From Spirogloea muscicola (lineage: Eukaryota > Streptophyta > Zygnematophyceae > Spirogloeales > Spirogloeaceae), in the NCBI GenBank assembly GCA_009602725.1, contig WELB01000007.1, forward strand, positions 933,295-997,294: DNA of 64,000 nucleotides, given 5' to 3'. Under the pieces are notes generated by a model. It was not told the DNA's origin. It ran no database searches and was given only the letters and a program-made list of their open reading frames with translations. Positions 11,401-22,258 of the stretch are shown piece by piece. Both the position numbers and the translations under genes were made by a program. The stretch's first letter is position 1, and each line of letters opens with the position of its first letter.

Positions 11401-11811
11401 CACTCTCAGTACCCCCGTGTCAGCAGTAGGAAGAAGTGGCTCTCCCAATGGGGGCAAGGGCTGTGAGAAGGCAGCCCTTGCACAAGTCTTCCGCATGCGC
11501 CTGGCCGTATCGCTTCAACGCTCCCTTTGCCCACGCCGTCCATTCGCGCGCAGGCCGTGTTATGGCCGCCGCCTCTGGGTCTCGGCGGAGTGCCTCTTTC
11601 CCTGCAGCGAGCTACTCAGACCTGATGTTGCTCACTCGTGGGTACTGAGCTTTCCTCTGCATCGTTTCCGTGTTCTGCAGTGTTTTGTAGTGTAGTCCTT
11701 TCTCCGGCTCCTCTTTCTTTGGCTTTGGACATTGTTTTTTTGGGCTGGCTTTGCCAGCCCCTCTTTTCTATGTGCGCGCACTCCCCCCCGAAAAGAATTG
11801 ACAAGGTTCAG
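11401..11811. mobile_element. Nested LINE tails: type-1 tail inserted in an inverted type-2 tail
   Basis: Bases 11429-11477 are the reverse complement of a type-2 tail (AAGAAGTGGCTCTCCCAATG, then GGGCTGTGAGAAGGCAGCCC). From 11478 a plus-strand, 5'-truncated type-1 copy begins (FRMRLAVSLQRS- and SYSDLMLLTRGY-type C-terminus, stop near 11648), with its UTR and hairpin at 11742-11760, ending near 11786. At 11787 the inverted type-2 tail resumes (GAAAAGAATTGACAAGGTTC). So the type-1 copy landed inside the hairpin region of an older type-2 tail. Bases 11402-11425 on the minus strand also read LLTRGY plus stop, the end of yet another copy, just upstream of copy A. Confidence 0.8.
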
Positions 11812-12262
11812 TAGGAAGGCAGATGGGCTGAGCTCACTTCTTGTTAATGAGCCAGCTGCTGACTCAGGGTTACTGAGCTCCCCTTCCTTCCCTCAGCCTC
11901 TGGGTCTCGGCGGAGTGCCTCTTTCTCTGCTGAAGCGTTTCGTTTCCAGCTGCAATTTACTCCGACTTGCTGCAGTTAACCCGGGATTACTGAGCTCCCC
12001 TCCACTTTAGTTTCGTACTTAGCTGCGTGCTCAAAGCGTCTTTCGACTTTCGGATCTTTGGACTTTTTTGGGCTGGCCTTTTCCAGCCATGTGCACGGGG
12101 CTCTTGGGTCTCAGTACCAGCCGGGTAATAGTGAGTCGACTGCAGTTTATCACAGAGTGCCCCGCACCCGCTCTCGCCAGAACTTTGGATTTGGACATTG
12201 TCCATTCTTTTTTGGGCTGGCTTTGCCAGCCCCTCTTCTCTTATGGGCGAGCACTTCTCTCG
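11812..12262 (+). mobile_element. Cluster of divergent LINE 3' tails
   Basis: At least three more plus-strand remnants lie end to end. One ends LLTQGY plus stop near 11873, a second ends SDLLQLTRDY plus stop near 11992 with a UTR and hairpin at 12070-12088, and a third has the type-1 UTR (GGACATTGTCC, then hairpin 12214-12232) and ends around 12259 with GGGCGAGCACTTC. Each keeps only the last codons and UTR, as expected from strongly 5'-truncated target-primed insertion. Confidence 0.7.
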
Positions 12263-12267
12263 CGACG

Positions 12268-12271
12268 AAAA
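12268..12271 (-). terminator. Pol III terminator of the tRNA-Pro gene
   Basis: A TTTT run on the minus strand lies about 27 bases past the tRNA 3' end and is the first such run downstream. The end of the neighbouring LINE tail is about 10 bases beyond it. Confidence 0.6.
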
Positions 12272-12297
12272 GTAGGGGCCGAGTTTACGGAGGAGGG

Positions 12298-12368
12298 GGG
12301 CGTTTCGGGAATCGAACCCGAGACCTCTCGCACCCAAAGCGAGAATCATACCACTAGACCAAACGCCC
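12298..12368 (-). tRNA. tRNA-Pro (anticodon UGG)
   Basis: The minus strand folds into a standard cloverleaf without intron. The acceptor stem is GGGCGTT / AACGCCC, the D-arm contains the A box (TGGTCTAGTGGTAT), the anticodon stem is CTCGC / GCGAG with loop TTTGGGT (anticodon TGG), and the T-arm is TCGGG TTCGATT CCCGA, which includes the B box. CCA is not encoded, as usual in nuclear genes. Confidence 0.95.
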
Positions 12369-12371
12369 GGC

Positions 12372-12805
12372 AACGCATTTTAGTGCGCAACCCTGAGTTA
12401 TATACAGAAGAGCATTTGCATNCGCCGCGCGCGGAGCCGCCGCGGGCGAACGCCGAGCTCCGGGCCAGAAAACAGGCCCTGCGGCCCGCGGCGGCCTCCG
12501 GGCGCCGGAGCGCGTTGGCCGCACTCGCTGCCGCTCCTGCGCCGCTTCTGCGGCAGGCAGCGCAAGCCTCCGCCGAGGTTCCCGCGTCTTGCCTTCGCTC
12601 TCACGCCGCAGGCGCCAAGCCGAGGGTCCTCCAGACCTGGCTGCGGCGACGCAGAGCACGGATAAGGCGGCGCGGCATGGCTGAGGTGCCCGTGCAGCGC
12701 AAGCGTTCCCGTTGCAAATCGTAAGCGACCTGGCGATAGGCTACCGGCTGAAACCGACCAGTCCCACCACCGCAGTCGAGTGATTGCTGTCCTCCGTCAG
12801 CCTCC
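12372..12805. promoter_or_regulatory. GC-rich interval upstream of POLD3
   Basis: The first 50 bases are AT-rich, then at the single N (12422) composition jumps to very GC-rich sequence up to about 12700. Open frames occur on both strands (for example Arg/Ala-rich ones) but none has a recognisable domain. By position it contains the POLD3 promoter and 5' UTR. The abrupt change at the N suggests missing or misjoined sequence. Confidence 0.4.
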
Positions 12806-15128
12806 ATGGCCGCCAACCTCCAGCAGCTTCTCGCGGAGCTGGAGAGGCTGGTCCATGACGAGCTCAGAGTGGTGAGCCTGTCCGGCTCGTCCGCTAGTTG
12901 GCCCAGTCTGCTGGCCTCCAATCGGCAGGACTGCACCTGGCAAGGAGCCGCATTGCGGCATGGCCTGACCGCAGCACGAGCTTGCGCCCTGCTCGTGCTG
13001 CGGGCACCTGTACCGCCGCAGGTGTCGTACAAGTGGCTTAGCCGGGCATTCTCGCTGCCCTCAGACATTGCCAAGCAGTAAGTGGGGTCCTGCAGCAGCC
13101 TGCCTATCAGACGCTTAAGCCGAAATGTGCACTGCAGGCAGCCGCATTGAGCACGTCACGCAGTCGCAGGTCAGGCATGTCCTTGAGTTTTTGGTCCAGT
13201 TCATCGGCACAGACCCTGAAATTTCGCATGGCTGCGACGATTGGGCCAGGGTGCTGTACAAATTTGCTGAGAGTCACAAGGGGCGTGTGGAGGCTACGTA
13301 CCTCGTCGCGGGCTGGACTAAGGAGGAGCCCACAAGCCAGGCGCTGCAGTTGACCTCCTCGGGAAAGCTGGAAGGTCAACAGCTGTTGTTCCACTGCGCG
13401 GGCTGAGTTTGTCAGCAGGAGACGTGCATGCCTGCCTGCGCCCTGGCTGCAGGAGCAAGGTGGAGGTGGTCGTTGCCGGATTGCAGTGATGTGACCTGAG
13501 GTCACCTCCATGTGATGGCTGCGCAGAGTGTAAGGCTGCCATGGCGGAGGTTACATCCGTGCATGTGTACAGTGTCCAGCAGGCACTTCCCAAGGACGCG
13601 GCAGCACTGTGGAGTGCCGAGTTTATACAAGCAGAGGAGCTCTTCAACAAGGCCCGGCGCGTTGACAACTGCTTGTGGGACAACAGGTGTCCATGAAAGT
13701 GACTGACCTTGCACAAGTCAAAAACTTCTCTCTCTCAATTCTGCTAATTGTCAACGGGGTCAACTTTCTCAATTATTGAGATAATAGTGGTGGCGCATCA
13801 ATGTGATGCTGGCGCACTCTCGGTGACCGCTGCTGCAGGTTCAGCGGCGTGGCCTCCTCAGAAGCACGGCCGGCTCACGCTGCTGGCACAGCAGCTGCTG
13901 GAAGCTTACAGGCCAGTCCTGCATTGGAGGTGACCAAGCCGGCCTGCGCAATGCAAGCCGAGTTGGAGGAGAAGCCTGAGTCTGTGGCGCTGCAGCGGCC
14001 AACAAACGTAGCCCCAGAGGCTGATGGTTTGGTGGACGGGGCGGAGCGCAATGCAGCGCGCCCGTCTGCGAAGCGGACTGCACCCCAGGGGAGGAAGAGG
14101 CCTCAGGGGACCACGAATGGGGGCGGTGCTTCGCTGGCCAGTCTCTGGGGAAAGCAGTTGCCGTCAAGGGCGGTGGTTGCAGCCGATACTGACACCTTGG
14201 CTGGGCAGCCAGGAGATGCGCAGGAGCATGACCACCCACGCCGTGCGCTTCAGCCTGTGAACTCTGACCGAGCATTTGACAGTGATGTGGGCGTCCTCAG
14301 TGGGAAGCCGCCTGTCAGCGCCAAGGTGCTCAGCCCGTCGTGTTCGGGCCCTCCGGCCGACGAGGGGGGGCACATGGCCGAGCTTGCTGTGGATAGCCAG
14401 GACAATGTCAGCCCTCCAGATGTACTCCAGGAGGTGAACGTGCAGGCCTCTGGTCAGAGTGAGGCAAAGGTGGCAGATGCAACTGGGACATTTAAGCGCA
14501 GGAAGGTCCTTCAGACGGTCATGGACGAGCGAGGCAGAGAAGGTTACGCTCACCAGCCCTGACTCTGGTTAAAGCTTACCAGCTGGCAGGATCCTGCGTA
14601 CAGCCTGCACAAACTTAGAGGTCGACTGGCTTGCCTTGACTGCTGACTGCACCATACTTATCTGTGGGCCGAAAGTCTGGTTTCTTATATGGGAGCCGGC
14701 TCACAAGTCTCGCTTGGTGCAGTTACACGCATGGTTTGGGAGGGCGAGAATGGCAAGGAATGCCCCACATCGCCGAATTCATCCCCCCCTGAGCCACTGC
14801 GTGGGCCAGTGCCCCTCAAGTACGACAAGCTCATAACAAGCCTTACACTTAACAGGACTTACTGTGGTGCTCATTCCTGCCGATCACCAAGACAGCGGCA
14901 TGCTAATGTCATACTTATGTCACCACAATGCTCCTGTGCACACCAGTACCTCAGTAAATTAAACACTAAATTGCCTGTTCTGGCGTATGCAGGCCCAGCC
15001 ATGATGCGCCAGCAGCAAAACCCTTGGCAAAGCCCGCGGCGGCAGGCAAAGTCACGCCAAAGGGAGCCACCAAGAGCGGCAAGGCTGCTCAGAAAGGCAA
15101 CATCATGAACTTCTTCAAGAAGGGCTAG
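12806..15128 (+). CDS. POLD3: DNA polymerase delta subunit 3 (p66 / Cdc27 homologue)
   Basis: POLD3 is the accessory subunit that ties polymerase delta to the sliding clamp PCNA in nuclear replication and repair. Six phase-matched exons: 12806-13077, 13142-13374, 13527-13686, 13839-14542, 14723-14819 and 14993-15128, giving 533 residues, close to the family length. The N-terminal winged-helix part has VSYKWLSRAFSLPSDIAK, VEATYLVAGW and MAEVTSVHVYSVQQAL. A long, low-complexity polar middle follows in exon 4. The KRRKVLQTVMDERGREVTRM block spans the exon 4/5 junction, and VWEGENG is in exon 5. The protein ends GNIMNFFKKG, a C-terminal PIP box for PCNA. The ATG at 12806 is chosen because it opens the conserved frame in a MAANLQQLLAELE context. 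Confidence 0.93.
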
Positions 15129-16700
15129 TACGTGCAGCTCCTTGAGGGCAGGCTGAGCCAGCAGGCGTGGCCCTACAGATACATGCGCCTCTGCATGCTG
15201 GAAGCCATCCTCCTCAGCCCTAGCCCTCGTGCTCTTGAGGTAGCTTAACAAGTTACGAGGCCAAGAGGACTTGGCACTTGCAGCAAGTTCAGGGTGTTTA
15301 TCCGGCAGTTTTTGATGTCGATGTCAAAGGGCTGCAAGCAGATGCTTCGTCATGCACAGGTGCTGACTGTGACGCCAACAGCTCTGCTGTGACTGGCTGC
15401 GACTGTCCAGCCAGTGCAGCATCAAGGCTATCAAGGGGTTGGCAACACTTGGCGGATTGCCAGCATGATGGCCCATCAGGAGCCAGAGCACCCACGCACG
15501 ACTGGGCGTGACGATGGCCTGCATTGGGCCCAAGCAAGAACAAGAGCTGCAAGTAGAAGCAAGAGATGATGGCTGTGGACAACCAGCACAAGGATATCAG
15601 ACGAGCCGGGCAAGACGACATTCAGCAAGGGGCAAAGTACAAGCCACCCAGCAAAGCAAGCAGCTATGTCCAGGTAGGATTCGACACCCTCAACTGCTGT
15701 TATTTGGATGGGCTGGCAATGAAGGTGAGATCTGCAGGTGCTTCAGCTCTGCAAGATAGCTGGTGCAAGTTGACAGGCCAGCATTGGCTGCTCTTTGGAT
15801 GTCTCTGGGTGCTGGCAGTGTGCTTCCTCATAATTCGTCTCTCAATTGACTTCATGCAGAGCTGACCACCTAACAGAGCCTGAACAACAGGCAGCCAGGA
15901 GCCTCAGAACTCGACTTGTTTGTAGCCCCTAACAAGACAAGATTTGTCTTGATGCTAAACTGAGATGCAAGCTGAAAGCCGTGGCCAGCACAGGGGTGCT
16001 TCGAAGTCAAAGTGTCAGCGAGCAGTGCTACGAAGATGCCAAGGAACTCCTTCAACAGCCTGTGCTAGCAAGGCTCCTGCCATCCTTACTATGCACCCAT
16101 CCCAGAGCTTTGCCAGACAATCTGCCCCGGGTTTTGGGAGCCCTTCTCCGTTTTTGGGAGTCTGCTCCGCCCTCCCAGGCGCTGCTGCAATGGCATATTG
16201 TCGGTGTGACATCCTGTCGACAGGCATTTTGTCTTTCCAGCGGACATGTTTTATTTCTCCAAAGCCAGCATCGCTCAAGCCCGCTCACACTGAGCTGAAT
16301 CTCTGGACGAGTTGTAGCATCAGTCAGGCGCCACAAAAGAGAACCGCGCAGCTCAACAATTTTGTCCGCGTTTCCAGAGTGCTCTACTCTACTCTATTCT
16401 GCTCTTGGACAGCAGCAGACCTTCAGCATTGCAGCATTGCAGCTTAATGCAAAGACCTCTTGCGTTCTTTTCTCCTATCCCCCGTCCTCACTCCTCTTCA
16501 CACCCCACCCACCACACTCACCAAGCTGCATCAAGCCGCTGCACAAGGTGGTGGCTGCGGTGCCGGAACGGCAGCTGCAGTGGCAGAGTTTCTCTAGTCT
16601 TTGGCTGCCAGTCACGGCAATTGAAGCGAACATCCGGTCGGGCTAGGCTATTGGACCTTCTTAAGAGAGATAGACGCTTCTTAATGGCCGCTAAGGTCTC
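15129..16700. other. Intergenic region downstream of POLD3
   Basis: No conserved gene is recognised. Open frames are short and overlap on both strands. One (15566-15865, +, ATG start, 99 residues) ends with a hydrophobic segment (HWLLFGCLWVLAVCFLII) that could be a membrane helix, but no homology is recognised and it lies in likely 3' UTR sequence. A CT-rich tract sits at about 16470-16530. Confidence 0.5.
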
Positions 16701-16830
16701 CTCCGCTATGTAGTCATAAGTACCCTCTGTATACTGTGTGGGTTAGGCGCCTTGCGGCCCTCTGGACCTTGTCAATTCTTTCTGGGCTTGCTATCTCCAG
16801 CCCCCGCCTAACATTGGGAAGAAACTGTTG
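16701..16830 (+). mobile_element. Divergent LINE 3' tail
   Basis: The stretch has the tail signature in degenerate form: CCTTGTCAATTCTTTCTGGG followed by a hairpin at 16783-16803 (GGGCTTGC / CCAGCCC). The ORF end is not clear. It resembles type-2 tails most. Confidence 0.55.
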
Positions 16831-17235
16831 TTCTGTATGAACCCGGCTGCCGTCTACAATATAAATATGTAGTTCAGCAGCCGTCTTCTTATTTGACAAT
16901 CTGCTTGATTCCGGCTAAACGTCTCCCGGTATCAGCAGCTGTGGGTGCTAAAGAAGAAGCTAAAGCTGTACACGGGGCTTTCGGCAGCCGCTGGCTGGAT
17001 CTCCTTCAGCGGCTTGCCCGCCAGGCCATTGACCGGCGGCCGGGTCTGCCAGGGGCGATGCCCGGCTTCGACGCCGCCGGTTCGCTTGCACAAGTCTTCC
17101 GCATGTGCCTGGCCGTATCGCTGCAACGCTCCCTTGCCCACGCCGTCCACACGCGAGCAGGCCGTGCTATGGCCGCCGCCTCTGGGTCTCGGCGGAGTGC
17201 CTCTTTCCCTGCGGCGAGCTACTCAGACCTGATGT

Positions 17236-17566
17236 CAACGCCGCTGGCTCGTGGGCTCAGGTGTATCGTATGCGCTTGTCCGTCTCCCTCCAGCGGTCCA
17301 TGGCCCACGCCTTGCATCTGCGTGCTGGCCGTGCTCTCGCTGCGGCCTCCGGCTTTCGTCAGGGGGATAGTTTCCCGGCAGCGAGTCTGTCGAATGTGAG
17401 GCTCCTCACTCGTAACTACTAAGTGGTCCATCCTCCCCCGTTCTGCCATAGCCTCTTCAGGCCCCGCAGTCGCTGCTTAGCTCGTAGTTTGGCCCCTTCG
17501 AACCTTGTCAATTCTTTTCGGGCTGGCTTCTCACAGCCCTTGCCCCCATTGGGAGAGCCACTTCTT
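17236..17566 (+). mobile_element. Type-2 LINE tail insertion, 5-bp target duplication GATGT
   Basis: This contains the C-terminus (NAAGSWAQVYRMRLSVSLQR to RLLTRNY and stop near 17420), the type-2 UTR, the hairpin at 17520-17539 and the terminus GGGAGAGCCACTTCTT. GATGT occurs immediately before (17231-17235) and after (17567-17571), and the flanks together restore the type-1 sequence. Confidence 0.85.
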
Positions 17567-17645
17567 GATGTTGCTCACTCGTGGGTACTGAGCTTCCCTT
17601 TGCATCGTTTCTGTGTTCTGCAGTGTTTTGTAGTGTAGTCCTTTC

Positions 17646-18138
17646 AGCAAGGCGGCCAAACACGCCGACCACCCGGCTGCCGACGAATTCGTCCCCCTGG
17701 CTGTGGACGTGCATGGGGCTCTCGGATCCCACTGGCTCGACCTGTTGGCCAGGCTTGCACGGCGCGCTGTGTCCCGCAGGCGCGGTGAGCCGGCTGACTT
17801 CAACGCCGCTGGCTCGTGGGCTCTGGTGTATCGTATGCGCTTGTCCGTCTCCCTCCAGCGGTCCATGGCCCACGCCTTGCATCTGCGTGCTGGCCGTGCT
17901 CTCGCTGCGGCCTCCGGCTTTCGTCAGGGGGATAGTTTACCGGCAGCTAGTCTGTCGGATGTGAGGCTCCTCACTCGTAACTACTAAGTGGTCCATCCTC
18001 CCCCGTTCTGCCATAGCCTCTTCAGGCCCCGCAGTCGCTGCTTAGCTCGTAGTTTGGCCCCTTCGAACCTTGTCAATTCTTTTTCGGGCTGGCTTCTCAC
18101 AGCCCTTGCCCCCATTGGGAGAGCCACTTCTTCTTCTT
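17646..18138 (+). mobile_element. Type-2 LINE tail insertion, 5-bp target duplication CTTTC
   Basis: A longer 5'-truncated copy starts in the endonuclease end (SKAAKHADHPAADEFVPLAV, VHGALGSHWLDLLARL) and ends RLLTRNY and stop near 17985. The UTR hairpin lies at 18086-18105, and a (CTT)n tail ends at 18138. CTTTC lies on both sides (17641-17645 and 18139-18143). It is nearly identical over the shared part to the insertion at 17236-17566, so both are young. Confidence 0.85.
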
Positions 18139-18328
18139 CTTTCCCGGCTCCTCTTTCGTTTAGAAAGAAGTGGCTCTCCCAATGGGGGCAAGAAGAAGTG
18201 GCTCTCCCAATGGGGGCAAGGGCTGTGAGAAGCCAGCCCGAAAAGAATTGACAAGGTTCGAAGGGGCCAAAGTACGAGCTAAGCAGCGACTGTGGGGCCT
18301 GAAGAGGCTATGGCAGAACGGGGGAGGA
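18000..18328. repeat. Inverted repeat, arms about 140-160 bp
   Basis: Arm 1 (about 18000-18138, +) and arm 2 (about 18168-18328) are near-perfect reverse complements, formed by two type-2 tails in opposite orientation, with only about 30 bases between. Transcripts across it would form a long hairpin. Confidence 0.8.
18158..18328 (-). mobile_element. Inverted type-2 LINE tail insertion
   Basis: This is the reverse complement of the type-2 UTR and tail, with the hairpin at 18220-18239. The terminal segment GAAGTGGCTCTCCCAATGGG is present twice (18168 and 18195 onward), a small duplication of the element end. TTTC is shared at both junctions. Together with the preceding insertion it makes a long inverted repeat. 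Confidence 0.8.
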
Positions 18329-18522
18329 TTTCTTTGGCTTTGGACATTGTCCATTCTTTTTTGGGCTGGCTTTGCCAGCCCCTCTTCTCTATGGGCGCGC
18401 ACTTCTATCTAAGTCCCCCTTCAGTTTTGTCTTCCCGCTTCCTCCCCTTAGCCCCTCATCAAATATTCTTCGTTCTTCTTACTTTCAGTGCACGTGGTTT
18501 GCTAACCCCTCTTCTCTTTGGC

Positions 18523-20606
<2,084 letters not shown>

Positions 20607-21264
20607 CTGCCCGTCATCACCCTCCTTCCTCTCTCCCTCCTCCCCACTTCCCTCCACCCTCCTTGGGGTCCGCCCTCCATCCTCCCTCCCTCCCTTTCTT
20701 CAAAGCACAAGGCTTGAGCATCTGCTGCTCTACTTGGCGGCGTCCCTGCAGTTCAGTCCGCCACTCCATCACCGTCCAGCAGCCAGTCGCCATATTATAG
20801 CTACGTGCAGCACAGCATCCCTCCTGTAGAACCGGCAGATGTCATGCATGGTAGCCAGCCGCAACATGCAAGCTCTGCAAGCTCGCATGGTGACAACTAG
20901 TGTGTTCAGTCGAGTGCTGTGTGAAAGGCCCATAGATGGGTGCCGCCCCAAATTTGCAACGAGCTGCTGTGGCGTGGTTATTGCAGCGCAGTGCTTGTGG
21001 TCAGATGAGCGAGCTCCATAGCCCTCTTGCCATGTCAACAATGATATGGCAATGCGAAGCCGCCAGACTGCTCCATAGCTGCCGGAGTGCATTGCGCCTT
21101 CGCAGCACTGACAATGTTGGTTAGCTTAGTGGTTTTTTTGCACTGCCACTGGAGCCCAGTTTACACTGAGGGGGGGCACTGCGTCTGAGGCCATTGCCGA
21201 GTGGTAGCGAAGCTTCCAAGGCCTTTGACGCCAATGCTGCTGCTGCTGCCGCCACCAGAGCTCG
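20607..21264. other. Convergent intergenic region, no gene recognised
   Basis: This lies between the stop codons of EPSP synthase (+) and TIM10 (-). It starts with a CT-rich tract (20610-20700) typical of a 3' UTR. Short open frames on both strands have no recognisable domain. Confidence 0.5.
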
Positions 21265-21979
21265 TCACATACCCGGCCTGGTAGCGCCGAGCATCTGGCC
21301 AATGATGCCCGTCACCTGGTCAAGACAGAGCAGTGACAGCCAGGCCGCCGCTTAGCAAAGCACGGGCTCGCCGGATGGCCTGCTCCGCGCAGCTGGTCAC
21401 TGCCGGACGCTTGATGGGCTACAGAAATGGAGGGTCTCTGCCCATTCGCCACTGCATTAACTGCTGTAAAACCTAAGGGTAACGTCATTTGACGGGATTC
21501 AGGATGAATAAGTGGTCGCTTCAGCTCAATGGCGAGGGGTTCTTACAAGGGACGACCACTTAATTTGGTGGTAACCTGAATACTGCCTTGACGGGTTTAG
21601 CGTTCAGGGTTAGGTTAGGGTTCGGGATTTGGGTCTTGGGATTTTGGGTTGGAGTCCAGGTTTAGCTTCGAAGGTTCTGGAAACAGAGTTCAGTTTCAGA
21701 GATTAGGTTAAGCTTTTGAGGGTTCTGGGTTTAAGGTCGGCGGCGGAAGGACCTGCCAGTACTTGGCGGTGCAGCGGTCGATGCAGCTGTTCTCGCCGAC
21801 GTTCAGCTCGCCCTCCTTGTACCTGGCCCGCCATGGCCGCGACGCCGGCGACACCGCCACCGCTCAGGCTGAACCCTACACCGTAACCCTAGAGCCCTGA
21901 AGCCACAAAGGCCGTCGGAGGATGGCAAGGGTTTGCGTACTTGCGCTCGATGCACTTGTCGAAGCAGGACTGCGTCAGC
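21265..21979 (-). CDS. TIM10: Mitochondrial intermembrane-space chaperone Tim10 (first exon not found)
   Basis: Small Tim proteins escort hydrophobic precursors across the mitochondrial intermembrane space; their twin CX3C motifs form disulfides through the Mia40 pathway. Three small phase-matched exons are visible on the minus strand: 21941-21979 (LTQSCFDKCIER), 21753-21822 (YKEGELNVGENSCIDRCTAK then YWQ) and 21265-21315 (VTGIIGQMLGATRPGM and stop). Both CX3C motifs (CFDKC, CIDRC) are intact, and GENSCIDRC followed by YWQ matches plant-type Tim10 rather than Tim9. The first exon, expected to hold the start and a LFN-type segment, is not seen in 21980-22258; the single N at 22099 lies there. 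About 52 of roughly 80-90 residues are visible. Confidence 0.9.
21590..21740 (+). repeat. Degenerate telomere-like GGGTTT/TTAGGG stretch in a TIM10 intron
   Basis: The intron between TIM10 exons has many short motifs such as GGGTTAGGTTAGGGTT and GGGATTTTGGGTT, G-rich on the plus strand. They resemble the plant and algal TTTAGGG telomere unit but no perfect tandem array is present. Similar short stretches occur at about 30664-30700 and 31928-31980. Confidence 0.4.
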
Positions 21980-22258
21980 CTGCGGCGACGCGCCACGGAT
22001 GCGGCACAGTTAGCCGAGCCGTCGGCCCGGCGGCTGCGTTCGACCCCAGGACCAGAGCCGCGGCGGCGCCGCAGCTCGGCTGGTGCGCTCAGGAGGCTNG
22101 GCGGCGGCGGCGGCGGCGCTGGAGTGATCCTGCTACGGGCTTGTCGGGGTGTGCAGTCGGATCTGCGCTAGGTGAAGGGAAGCGCTGCGTCGATGGGCGT
22201 GGCCCGCCGCTGAGTGGACCGGGGAGGCCGCTGCCGGCCTCGGCGCGGCGCGGGCGCC
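21980..22258. promoter_or_regulatory. Shared upstream region of TIM10 (-) and VPS35 (+)
   Basis: The two genes are head to head, and this GC-rich interval contains the VPS35 5' UTR and probably a bidirectional promoter. It holds the single N at 22099 next to a GGC repeat, and should also contain the unseen first TIM10 exon. No specific motif is recognised. Confidence 0.45.

Larger units (their letters stand above)
16966..18412 (+). mobile_element. 5'-truncated type-1 LINE copy carrying three later insertions
   Basis: The host copy begins in the endonuclease end of the polyprotein (VHGAFGSRWLDLLQRL), runs through SLAQVFRMCLAVSLQRS and RRSASFPAASYSDLM, and is interrupted after 17235. It resumes at 17567 with LLTRGY and stop, is interrupted again after 17645, resumes at 18139, is interrupted from 18158 to 18328, and ends with the type-1 UTR, hairpin 18363-18381 and terminus GGGCGCGCACTTC. 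The order of events is unambiguous: the type-1 copy is older than the three type-2 insertions. Confidence 0.85.

Noticed and set aside
15566-15865. A 99-residue ORF with a hydrophobic C-terminal segment
   Set aside because: No homology recognised, weak codon bias and position in probable POLD3 3' UTR; noted but not called as a gene.
16893-17399. A 168-residue plus-strand open frame as a gene
   Set aside because: It crosses the junction between the type-1 tail and the inserted type-2 tail and is a chimera of two LINE fragments.
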